This document shows, in pieces, positions 17,030-24,045 of a DNA stretch of 47,810 bases. The DNA comes from Paenibacillus agri (GTDB lineage Bacteria > Bacillota > Bacilli > Paenibacillales > Paenibacillaceae): the NCBI RefSeq assembly GCF_013359945.1, contig NZ_JABWCS010000183.1, positions 1 to 47,810 on the forward strand. The letters run 5' to 3'. The position numbers and the translations under genes were made by a program. A model generated the notes under the pieces. It searched no databases and was not told the DNA's origin. It saw nothing but the letters and a program-made list of their open reading frames with translations. Within the stretch, counting starts at the first letter, position 1; every line of letters begins with the position of its first letter.

Positions 17030-18949
17030 ATGAAAATCATCCTGGCTACATTAAATGCCAAGTACATTCACACCTCGTTAGCGATTCGCCTGCTCAAGGC
17101 GTATAGTCAGCATGAATTCAGTGATATTCATTTGGCGGAGTACACAATTAAGGACCCTGTAATGAATATGGTATCTGACCTGTTCCAGAGACGTCCGGAT
17201 GTGATCGGATTCTCCTGCTATATCTGGAATATCGAGGAGACGATCAAGCTGATCGCTATCCTCAAGAAAGTCATGCCCGAAGTGACGATTGTGCTTGGCG
17301 GACCGGAAGTGTCTTATGAGCCGCTGTACTGGATGAAGCGCGAGCCTGGTATTGATTTTATAGTCAATGGTGACGGCGAAGAGACGTTTCATCATTTGCT
17401 CCAGGAGCTGCGGGACGACCACAAGTTCCATTTTGTATATGGTGTGGCTTATCGCAAGGGAGAGGAACTGATCGTCAATCCGCCTAGGCCGAAAAGCGAT
17501 CTGAACACATTGCCCACGCCGCATCGGTTTCCCGATGATCTGCCGGACTTAAGCAAGCGGATCGTTTATTTTGAGACCAGCCGGGGCTGTCCCTTTAACT
17601 GTCAATTCTGCCTGTCCAGTATTGAGGTCGGTGTCCGGTATTATGATATTGAGCGTGTGAAGTCTGACCTGCTCTACCTGATTGACAATGGAGCCAAGAT
17701 TATCAAGTTCCTTGATCGAACCTTTAATATTAACCGCAATTATGCGATGGAAATGTTCCAGTTCCTGATCGATAATCACCGGGGCTGTGTGTTCCAATTT
17801 GAGATTACGGCGGATATTATGCGGCCAGAGGTGCTGGATTTTCTGGCGGAAAATGCGCCGCCGGGGATCTTCAGGTTCGAGATTGGCGTGCAGTCGACCA
17901 ACGATGAAACGAATGAACTGGTCAAACGCCGCCAGAACTTTGCGAAGCTGTCGCGTACGGTCATGAAGATTAAGGCCAGTGGCAATATTGACCAGCATTT
18001 GGATCTGATCGCCGGACTGCCGCAGGAGGATTACGCAACGTTCCGCAAGACCTTTAATGATGTGTTTGCGATGGAGCCGGAAGAATTGCAGCTGGGCTTT
18101 CTGAAAATGCTGCGCGGCACCGGACTGCGTGCGCAGGCAGCCAAATATGAGTACACGTATATGGAGAACGCTCCTTATGAAATACTGAGCAGTCATGTGA
18201 TGACCTTCGGCGACATTATCCGTCTGAAACGGCTGGAGGATGTGCTGGAGAAATACTGGAACAGCCACCGGCTGGATCATTCCATTAAGTATTTGATTCG
18301 TCATGTGTTTCCATCGCCCTTTGACTTCTTTCAGGAATTCGGAGACTACTGGGAGGAACGAGGCTGGCAGAAGATCGGGCATCAATTGGAGGACCTGTTC
18401 AGCAGGCTGCATGATTTCCTCACAGAGCGCGGCACACCGTCAATGGATATCATCACCGGACTCATGAAGCTCGACTATTTCCTTGGACACAAGTACAAGC
18501 CGCGTAAAATCTGGTGGGAGCCTACGATCGGCAAGTCACAGTGGGGTGCTTGGTTGAAGCAGATTGCTGCGAATCCAGAAATGCTGTCCAGGGAACTTTC
18601 AGGGGCAAGGATGGAGATTAATGAGCGCGAGCTGCAAAAATATGCCGTGCTGGAACTGCTGTCCTTCCCCCTTGATGAAGTGCTGGCGTCCATCAGCGGA
18701 TTACGGGCTGATGAGGGCATGACTGTCGGAGCCGAAGCTGCCACCGGAACCGGGAACACCGCCACAGCCCCAGGCGGGGCTGAAGCTGCTGTCCTGGCGG
18801 GAGAGGAAGTGTTCGCCCAGGCATCTGCACAGGCGGACATCTCCACTCTTGTCGCCGATGCTAAGGCGGGCGGGAGCACATTGCTCATCGTGCTGTACCA
18901 GCAGGATGAGAGCGGAAAGCCGAAGTATTATACCATGCCCTTGGTCTAG
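17030..18949 (+). CDS. B12-binding-domain radical SAM protein (DUF4080 type), 639 residues
   Basis: The N-terminal 150 residues form a cobalamin-binding-like domain (IGFSCYIWNIEETIKL, VLGGPEVSYEP). A radical SAM core follows with the cluster motif CPFNCQFC (CxxxCxxC, about residues 187-194), then FLDRTFNINRNYAM and DLIAGLPQEDY. The C-terminal part matches the DUF4080 pattern. Reaction and substrate are unknown; members are often annotated as putative methyltransferases. Residues about 565-615 form an Ala/Gly/Thr-rich insert that looks disordered. Starts 14 bases after recQ and probably shares its transcript. Confidence 0.88.
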   Translation: MKIILATLNAKYIHTSLAIRLLKAYSQHEFSDIHLAEYTIKDPVMNMVSDLFQRRPDVIGFSCYIWNIEETIKLIAILKKVMPEVTIVLGGPEVSYEPLYWMKREPGIDFIVNGDGEETFHHLLQELRDDHKFHFVYGVAYRKGEELIVNPPRPKSDLNTLPTPHRFPDDLPDLSKRIVYFETSRGCPFNCQFCLSSIEVGVRYYDIERVKSDLLYLIDNGAKIIKFLDRTFNINRNYAMEMFQFLIDNHRGCVFQFEITADIMRPEVLDFLAENAPPGIFRFEIGVQSTNDETNELVKRRQNFAKLSRTVMKIKASGNIDQHLDLIAGLPQEDYATFRKTFNDVFAMEPEELQLGFLKMLRGTGLRAQAAKYEYTYMENAPYEILSSHVMTFGDIIRLKRLEDVLEKYWNSHRLDHSIKYLIRHVFPSPFDFFQEFGDYWEERGWQKIGHQLEDLFSRLHDFLTERGTPSMDIITGLMKLDYFLGHKYKPRKIWWEPTIGKSQWGAWLKQIAANPEMLSRELSGARMEINERELQKYAVLELLSFPLDEVLASISGLRADEGMTVGAEAATGTGNTATAPGGAEAAVLAGEEVFAQASAQADISTLVADAKAGGSTLLIVLYQQDESGKPKYYTMPLV

Positions 18950-18976
18950 GGAAGAGGAAGGAAGGGGGAAAAGGGC

Positions 18977-19609
18977 ATGCAGAGAATTCTCCAGTATGAT
19001 CTGCTCAGCAACTCAACATCAAAAAATCCGGCTGAGGATGCAGAGTTGAGTCAAAGACTAATTGAAATTATCACCGGAAGCTCCTGGTTGATGAACTTAT
19101 TTCACGGCGCCCAGACGCTGGAACCCCACCCTTATTACATTGGTGCAGGCTGTCTTGTCCAGACGGTCTGGAATGAGCTGACTGAACGGCCGTTGAACTA
19201 CGGGATTGAGGATATCGATATCGTCTATTACGACAGTGCTGATCTCAGCTACGAAAGCGAAGATGCAATGATTTTGAAAGCCAAGGCGTTGTTCGCTGAC
19301 ATCCCTATTCCTGTTGATATGAAGAATCAGGCCCGTGTCCATCTCTGGTACCCCGATAAATTCGGAATAGATCTTAAGCCTTACACTACATTGGAGGCGG
19401 CGCTTGATACATGGCCAACAACAGCAACCTGCTTGGGTGCAAGGCTGAACAGGGATGGTAGTTGGCAGATTTATGCCCCATACGGTCTGGAGGATTTGTT
19501 TAGATTGACTGTTCGTCCGAATAAGGCGCTGATCAATGAAACGATCTACCTCAGCAAAGCACGGAAGTGGGCGGATAAATGGCCAGAGCTGCAAATTGTA
19601 CCTTGGTAG
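18977..19609 (+). CDS. Nucleotidyltransferase-fold protein (DUF925 / NTP_transf_6), 210 residues
   Basis: The product carries the nucleotidyltransferase-like core with IEDIDIVYYDSADLS (acidic metal-binding pair) and the family hallmarks AGCLVQTVWN, RVHLWYPDKFG, LDTWPTTATCLGARL and YAPYGLEDLFRLTVRPN. Members of this family have no proved substrate. The start is supported by repeated GGAAGG/GGGGGA upstream of ATG at 18977. It follows the radical SAM gene by 27 bases, so a recQ-radical SAM-NTase transcript is likely. No terminator is obvious before the converging methyltransferase gene. Confidence 0.85.
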   Translation: MQRILQYDLLSNSTSKNPAEDAELSQRLIEIITGSSWLMNLFHGAQTLEPHPYYIGAGCLVQTVWNELTERPLNYGIEDIDIVYYDSADLSYESEDAMILKAKALFADIPIPVDMKNQARVHLWYPDKFGIDLKPYTTLEAALDTWPTTATCLGARLNRDGSWQIYAPYGLEDLFRLTVRPNKALINETIYLSKARKWADKWPELQIVPW

Positions 19610-19667
19610 TAATGTCTTGATCTCATAAGGTTCAAGGGTAAAGGTGACCGGAGCATCATATAGAAGT

Positions 19668-20515
19668 TCATATTCTGGCGACAGCTAGCATATGCGGACT
19701 CATCCCCAGCAGGCTTTCCTGTTCTTCTATCAGTGAACATAGTTTCAGTAGTTCCGCTCTACTGTGTGCGTTCTTCCACTTCTCAGCTAGTGCAGGTACG
19801 ATCCACACCGGCCCTTCAACAGCTAACGTCTTAGTGTCCATGAAGCCTGCTTCGGCAAGTTCGCTATTCAATTCCTCAGGCAGGTGGAAAAAGGCCCGGG
19901 AGATAAAAGAAGGATAAGCCTCTGGCCGAATATGCTGACCATCTGTCAGTTCCTGTGTAATCATTGCTGAAAAAACGGGATCTTCCAAATAGTCGTTTTG
20001 CCCGCCGTATACAGATAATCCCCATAAGGTTGAACTAAAGCGGGAAATCGCAGAGACAATAATAATTCCGCCGGGTTTTAGAACTCTCTTGGCTTCATGT
20101 AGCGCTGCCATTCGTTCTTCTCGTTCAGGTAAATGATAGAGTGTCCCATTAGTAATACAAGATCCGCGCTATGATCAGGCCGCGCAATGTTTCGGGCATC
20201 GGCAACCTCAATGGTATGAATGGGGACGATTTGGCCGGAATTTTGCAAGGACCGTGCATATTCAACGGCTTTGGGTGCAAGCTCAAACATATGAACCTCA
20301 TGTCCCATTTCTGCCAGCCATCGGGAATAAACGCCTATGCCTCCGCCGATATCGTAGATGACTTTTCTATCACCTTTGTCAGTAGAAATGTACCTGGAGA
20401 TAATCTCTTTAGTACGTTCCCATTCTATAACACCGATGCCATGCTCAAGACGTCCAATTTCTCTACCCGCATTGTAGTAGTCGAGGATTTGCATCAGCCC
20501 GTCTGAATCATTCAT
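19668..20515 (-). pseudogene. SAM-dependent methyltransferase with a one-base frameshift
   Basis: Two overlapping frames together make one class I methyltransferase. The first (from ATG at 20515, with AAGGAGG upstream) holds the SAM site VIYDIGGGIGVYSRW and continues to LVLLMGHS; the second holds MAALHEAKRVLKPGGIIIV and runs to the normal end. Reading across the join in the second frame gives LYHLPEREERMAALHEAKR, and adding a single G near 20143 on the plus strand turns MGHS into MGPLYHL, the usual family motif after beta-strand 4. So one base is missing, either as a true mutation or as a sequence error. If true, the product would be cut to about 145 residues and lack the C-terminal half. The target is unknown. 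Confidence 0.8.
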
Positions 20516-20650
20516 GTATACCAACCTCCTTGTTATATGAGATATTTTACAGCCTGCGAAGTAAAGACAGCTGTGACATATTGACTTCATATGAAACATT
20601 ATACATTCAGAATGATCTGGCTACCGATTATGTAATAATATGGACTATGC

Positions 20651-20656
20651 TATAAT
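20651..20656 (+). promoter_or_regulatory. Extended -10 promoter of the antitoxin RNA
   Basis: TATGCTATAAT: a perfect TATAAT with an extended TGn. The -35 region 17 bases upstream is weak (TTATGT), as expected for extended -10 promoters. Predicted transcript start near 20663. Confidence 0.55.
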
Positions 20657-20667
20657 AGGTATGAAAA

Positions 20668-20693
20668 AGGAGCCGTGCGGCAAACACGGTTCC
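20668..20693 (-). terminator. Terminator of the toxin mRNA
   Basis: On the minus strand GGAACCGTG and CACGGCTCC form a nine-pair stem (one wobble) directly followed by five T residues. It lies about 80 bases beyond the toxin stop and coincides with the 5' hairpin of the antisense RNA on the other strand. Confidence 0.6.
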
Positions 20694-20744
20694 CAGCGTA
20701 CAACCACTGCTTCATAGCAGTCGGCCGTTATCGCTTGTGACTGG

Positions 20745-20784
20745 AATAGACCGTTACCTTGCCGGGGCGGTCTATTTCTTTTTT
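20745..20784 (+). terminator. Terminator of the antitoxin RNA
   Basis: Nine-bp stem AATAGACCG / CGGTCTATT followed by TCTTTTTT on the plus strand. The last codons of the toxin gene on the opposite strand lie across its descending arm and T-run. Confidence 0.75.
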
Positions 20785-20855
20785 AGATAGGCGAGCAACG
20801 CGAGTATAAACATGCCAAAAGCGAACATTAAAGTTAGAGCATCCTTGACTTCCAT
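20772..20855 (-). CDS. Holin-like type I toxin (Hol_Tox / TxpA-BsrE type), 27 residues
   Basis: The peptide begins MEVKDALTLM, has a central hydrophobic helix (FAFGMFILALLAYL) and ends in three lysines. This is the plan of the putative holin-like toxins of Bacillus and Paenibacillus, single-span membrane peptides that damage the cell membrane. The Shine-Dalgarno is a perfect AAGGAGG eight bases before the ATG, but it is paired in a hairpin (listed). An extended -10 lies about 65 bases upstream. An antisense RNA gene covers the stop codon and the 3' end. Too short for usual gene finders. Confidence 0.8.
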   Translation of the reverse strand: MEVKDALTLMFAFGMFILALLAYLKKK

Positions 20856-20863
20856 TCGTGTCA

Positions 20864-20880
20864 CCTCCTTATTAAGGAGG
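20864..20880 (-). promoter_or_regulatory. Hairpin sequestering the toxin Shine-Dalgarno
   Basis: CCTCCTTAATAAGGAGG reads as a perfect seven-bp stem with a three-base loop, and its descending arm is the complete AAGGAGG ribosome binding site of the toxin. There is no U-run, so it is not a terminator. Such pairing is a known brake on type I toxin translation. Confidence 0.75.
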
Positions 20881-20919
20881 ATAGACCGTGGCGATTAGAA
20901 GCAGTGTTGTACAATAAAA

Positions 20920-20925
20920 ATGATA
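20920..20925 (-). promoter_or_regulatory. Extended -10 of the toxin promoter
   Basis: On the minus strand the sequence reads TGATATCAT, an extended -10 (TGn plus TATCAT) in a very AT-rich stretch. No good -35 is visible. Predicted transcript start near 20913 gives a leader of about 58 bases. Confidence 0.4.
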
Positions 20926-20979
20926 TCATATATATAAATTAAAAGAATGGAGCATTAGTAGATTTATAGCGATTTGTAA

Positions 20980-21018
20980 AAAGACAGGCTGTTCCTTAAT
21001 TAAGGAATAGCCTGTCTT
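20980..21018 (-). terminator. Terminator of the hydrolase gene
   Basis: Long stem AAAGACAGGCT / AGCCTGTCTTT continued by TTCCTTAATTAAGGAA, with further T residues on the minus strand. It lies just after the alpha/beta hydrolase stop and insulates the toxin locus. Confidence 0.85.
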
Positions 21019-21031
21019 TGTTTATCTAGGA

Positions 21032-21985
21032 TTAGGACTGTAGCAGTGCCTTCCCGGCGGGAAGATGATGCACCAGCCAATCCAGTAGATCTGCGGTAAC
21101 CTGATCGCGGTTAACTTCATTTAGCATCTCGTGCCGCCCTCCGGGGTATAACCGGCAAGTCACATCCTGAATTCCCTTGTTTTTATACAACTCTACCAGC
21201 TTTAGCACACCTTTGCCCTTCATGCCGACAGGATCCAGTTCCCCAGAGAACAGATACACTGGTTTGTCTATGCATAAGGAGGCGAGTGATGTCTCGGAAT
21301 GGATATCACGCAGCAGCCGGAAGAAATCGCGGAAAAAGCGGGTGGTGCAGATCGCGCCGCAAAAAGGGTCGGATACAAAGCGGTCAACCTCATCCGCATC
21401 GCTGCTTAGCCAGTCAAAGGGGGTTCTTGCCGGCAAGAACCCGTGGTTGTAGCTGCCGAATACAAGGCCGTTTAACAACACGCTGCGATGCAGTTCTCCT
21501 TGAAGGCGGTACTGGAGGTTGGCCAGGGATTCCCCGATACTCAGCATACTGCGCGGTCCGTTGGTACCGCTCAGAATATACCCGGCATAGGTGGAACTGC
21601 CCTCTTCGCACATCAGCTTTTGGGCCAGAAAGGAGCCCATGCTATGTGCAAACAGAAAGATCGGCAGATCTCTATGCCTGGAGGTTGCAATCTCGGCGAC
21701 CTGTAGCAAATTACGACGCATCCAGTAGAAGCCATCCTCACCAGTATCGCCAAGCAGATTCACTTGGCCTGCTGTTTTACCATGGCCCCGGTGATCATTG
21801 GCGTATACGGCATATCCCGCTGACGTCAGCGCCTTCGCGAAGCGGGCATAGCGGGCCGCCGTCTCGGCCATCCCATGCGAGATTTGCACGATGCCTCTGA
21901 CAGTAGCACCGGGCTCCGGCAGCCATTCATAGACATGTATATCGACCCCGATGGGATCAGTCATTGTAAAACTATTTTCCAACAT
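21032..21985 (-). CDS. Alpha/beta hydrolase, monoacylglycerol lipase / lysophospholipase type
   Basis: 317 residues of the serine aminopeptidase S33 (Hydrolase_4) type. The nucleophile elbow is FLFAHSMGSFLAQ (Ser in AHSMG, about residue 116), the oxyanion strand IVQISHGMAETAARY, the catalytic Asp lies in LFSGELDPVG and the His in YPGGRHEMLNEVNRD. This set matches lysophospholipases and monoglyceride lipases acting in the cytosol on membrane lipid breakdown products. Excellent AGGAGGAAGGG site before the ATG. It follows manA by about 50 bases in the same direction and is closed by a strong terminator. Confidence 0.9.
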   Translation of the reverse strand: MLENSFTMTDPIGVDIHVYEWLPEPGATVRGIVQISHGMAETAARYARFAKALTSAGYAVYANDHRGHGKTAGQVNLLGDTGEDGFYWMRRNLLQVAEIATSRHRDLPIFLFAHSMGSFLAQKLMCEEGSSTYAGYILSGTNGPRSMLSIGESLANLQYRLQGELHRSVLLNGLVFGSYNHGFLPARTPFDWLSSDADEVDRFVSDPFCGAICTTRFFRDFFRLLRDIHSETSLASLCIDKPVYLFSGELDPVGMKGKGVLKLVELYKNKGIQDVTCRLYPGGRHEMLNEVNRDQVTADLLDWLVHHLPAGKALLQS

Positions 21986-22037
21986 AGCCCTTCCTCCTGA
22001 AAAAGATTGTGGGCAAAGACACTGGAATTAAGAAGCC

Positions 22038-23006
22038 TTATGGCAAATAGGAGCGAAGCACCGTGGATTGGCCTTCGATTCCGTAAGCCCCCAGATTAGC
22101 CGGCAACAGGTAGCATTCGCCTGCGGCGTAAGGCTGTGATCCGCCTTCCCAGGTCAGATGACCACTGCCTTCACAGATGACCAGGATAGTGAAGCTGTCC
22201 GGAGTAGTGGCGAGATTCCATTCGCCTTGCACAATCCCTTTTTCTACAATGAAATAAGGGGAGGCAGCAAGCTGCAGCCATTCTCCAGGGACTGCACTGT
22301 CAGTCTTCATGGAGGTGGCTCCCGCGCCTTCGTAGGCCGTTACGTTAAGGGAATCCTCGACATGAAGCTCACGCGGCTTGCCGTCTAGACCCGGACGGTC
22401 GTAGTCGTAGATACGGTATGTAGTATCCGAGTTCTGTTGAATCTCGGCGACAACAACACCCGCACACAGGGCATGTACTGTTCCGGCCGGGATGTAGAAT
22501 GTATCGCCTGCCGATACAGAGACTTCTTGCAGCGTGTCCATGACTGTACCGTTCTCCAGTGCTTGACGCAATGTTTCGCGGTCAACGCCTTCTTTCAATC
22601 CGTAGATGATTTTCGCATCCGGTTTGGCGTCAAGAACGTACCACATTTCTGTTTTGCCCAGTTCGCCCTTCGGTAATCCTTCGTAATCATCGGTAGGATG
22701 TACCTGTACGGAGAGATTGTCGTTGCAGTCCAGGAGTTTGATCAGGAGCGGAAATCTGCCGCCTGCTTCTGAAATACCTTTGCTTCCGAACCATTCCCGT
22801 CCGAATTGCTCGCGAATTTGATCCAGCCCTTGTCCGGCAAGGTCTCCGTTAACCACGGAAGAAGTTCCGTTGGGATGGTCAGCAATCATCCAGCCTTCGC
22901 CGATGTGGCCTTCTGGCAGGTCCAGTCCGAATTTCTCCAGGGCACGTCCGCCCCACACGCGTTCTTTGAATTCTGGTTGAAATTTCAATGGATAAGGTTG
23001 AGTCAT
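22038..23006 (-). CDS. manA: Mannose-6-phosphate isomerase, class I
   Basis: Zinc enzyme that interconverts fructose-6-phosphate and mannose-6-phosphate, feeding mannose into glycolysis or supplying GDP-mannose for glycans. The cupin core shows the zinc-binding motifs SVQVHPTDDY, LGKTEMWYVL and IPAGTVHALCAG, plus YRIYDYDRPGLDGKPRELH near the active site. At 322 residues it is of the short Firmicutes type (ManA/Pmi of B. subtilis). GAGGAAGATG precedes the ATG. Nothing nearby suggests a dedicated mannose operon. Confidence 0.93.
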   Translation of the reverse strand: MTQPYPLKFQPEFKERVWGGRALEKFGLDLPEGHIGEGWMIADHPNGTSSVVNGDLAGQGLDQIREQFGREWFGSKGISEAGGRFPLLIKLLDCNDNLSVQVHPTDDYEGLPKGELGKTEMWYVLDAKPDAKIIYGLKEGVDRETLRQALENGTVMDTLQEVSVSAGDTFYIPAGTVHALCAGVVVAEIQQNSDTTYRIYDYDRPGLDGKPRELHVEDSLNVTAYEGAGATSMKTDSAVPGEWLQLAASPYFIVEKGIVQGEWNLATTPDSFTILVICEGSGHLTWEGGSQPYAAGECYLLPANLGAYGIEGQSTVLRSYLP

Positions 23007-23045
23007 GATTACATCTTCCTCTCTGATAGTAAAATTTAGCTGCTG

Positions 23046-23438
23046 TTAGACCTTGCGGGTGGATGCAAAAAACTCAATTTTTTCATGATCCGGTCCGTCA
23101 AAAAAGAAAAACCGGCTGCCACTTTCCAATTGGCGGATAGCGGTCAGGCCCTCAAGGCCAAGACTTTCTATTCGCTGGTACTCTGCCTCGATATCGGAGA
23201 CCGTAAAGGCGATGTGACTGACCCGGCCTTCATCAGGCAGGCCCTCCCACAGAGACTCAATCAGCTCGACTTCGACAGAGGCTTGTCCCGGAAAAGAGAG
23301 AAAGGCCAGTCGCAGACGGTCTCCCGGCTTACCGACCGTTTCGGCCAGCGTCAGGCCAATGACGTCGCGATAGAAATCAATCGAGGTCTCGAGAGATGAG
23401 ACCTTGATCCCGACATGCTCAATTTTGTGTACGGCCAT
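23046..23438 (-). CDS. VOC-family (glyoxalase/bleomycin-resistance fold) protein, 130 residues
   Basis: Single vicinal-oxygen-chelate module: MAVHKIEHVGIKVSSLETSI with the first metal His, VEVELIESL with a Glu, RVSHIAFTVSDI with the second His and HEKIEFF with the last Glu. The metal set H-E-H-E is that of glyoxalase I or methylmalonyl-CoA epimerase. A longer frame reaches far upstream but overlaps mnmM; I start at ATG 23438, which has AAGGAG before it and lies seven bases after the mnmM stop. Third gene of ytqA-mnmM-VOC. Substrate unknown; lactoylglutathione is unlikely in a bacillithiol organism. Confidence 0.85.
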   Translation of the reverse strand: MAVHKIEHVGIKVSSLETSIDFYRDVIGLTLAETVGKPGDRLRLAFLSFPGQASVEVELIESLWEGLPDEGRVSHIAFTVSDIEAEYQRIESLGLEGLTAIRQLESGSRFFFFDGPDHEKIEFFASTRKV

Positions 23439-23445
23439 GCGGTGT

Positions 23446-24045
23446 TCAGCTCCTTTTCTTCTTTTCCAGCGCCAGGCAGTAAGGGGCGGACGCCCGCTGA
23501 ATCTGGCGGTATACAATGCTTTGGGCGACGACAGGCGGGACGGCGGCGGCCCAAGACTCCACGGCGGCGGCTTCCACATCGCCGCCGTCATGCCCGGGAT
23601 ACAGCACGGCTGTAATGATCCCGCCGGGGCGCAGCAGCTCCAGCGCGGCTTCCAGAGCCGCAAGGGAGCTGTCGGGCTTGGTGATGATGGTCTTATCGGC
23701 ATCTCCCGCAGGGAGATAGCCGAGATTGAACATCACCGCCGACACGGTTCCGGGCCAATCACCCGGAACCGCTTCAAGCATAGCGGCGTGGCTGCGCTGC
23801 AGCAGCGTTACCGGGGACAGTGTCCCTGGTAACGCCTCGCCCGCCGCGCGGAGACGCTCTTCAGCCAGCGCGAGCGCCTCCGCCTGGATGTCGAAGCCGC
23901 GGACTTCGCCCCGCGGTCCGCAGAGCTTGGCCAGGAACAGGGTATCTGCCCCTGTTCCGACCGTGGCATCGATGGCGCGGCCGCCGGAGGTTAGCCGCTC
24001 GGCGGTTAGCTTCTGGGCGAAGCTAAGAACAGAATAGAAGCCCAT
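23446..24045 (-). CDS. mnmM: tRNA U34 (mnm5) methyltransferase MnmM, formerly YtqB
   Basis: SAM-dependent methyltransferase that completes the mnm5 group on wobble uridine of some tRNAs in Gram-positives. It has the family signs: AIDATVGTGADTLFLA (SAM motif I), VMFNLGYLPAGDADKTIITKP (the NLGYLPGGD motif special to this family) and GGIITAVLYPGHDGG. 199 residues, normal length. Its ATG overlaps the ytqA stop by one base (TAATG). The gene is markedly richer in G and C than its neighbours but the protein is intact. Confidence 0.92.
   Translation of the reverse strand: MGFYSVLSFAQKLTAERLTSGGRAIDATVGTGADTLFLAKLCGPRGEVRGFDIQAEALALAEERLRAAGEALPGTLSPVTLLQRSHAAMLEAVPGDWPGTVSAVMFNLGYLPAGDADKTIITKPDSSLAALEAALELLRPGGIITAVLYPGHDGGDVEAAAVESWAAAVPPVVAQSIVYRQIQRASAPYCLALEKKKRS

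Larger units (their letters stand above)
20663..20784 (+). ncRNA. Candidate antisense antitoxin RNA (type I toxin-antitoxin)
   Basis: About 120 bases with its own promoter and terminator and no coding frame. It begins with hairpin GGAGCCGTG / CACGGTTCC, continues with ACTGCT / AGCAGT (loop TCAT), and ends with terminator AATAGACCG / CGGTCTATT plus a T-rich tail at 20777-20784. Its whole length is complementary to the 3' part of the toxin mRNA, including the last codons of the toxin. By analogy with RatA/TxpA and SR4/BsrG of B. subtilis it should repress the toxin by pairing and RNase III cleavage or translational block. Confidence 0.6.

Noticed and set aside
17549..18412. Minus-strand open frame of 287 codons across the radical SAM gene
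   Set aside because: Shadow of a clear coding gene; low-complexity, His/Gln-rich translation without motifs.
20864..20880. CCTCCTT/AAGGAGG hairpin considered as a terminator
   Set aside because: No T-run on either strand and it contains a complete ribosome binding site at proper distance from an ATG.
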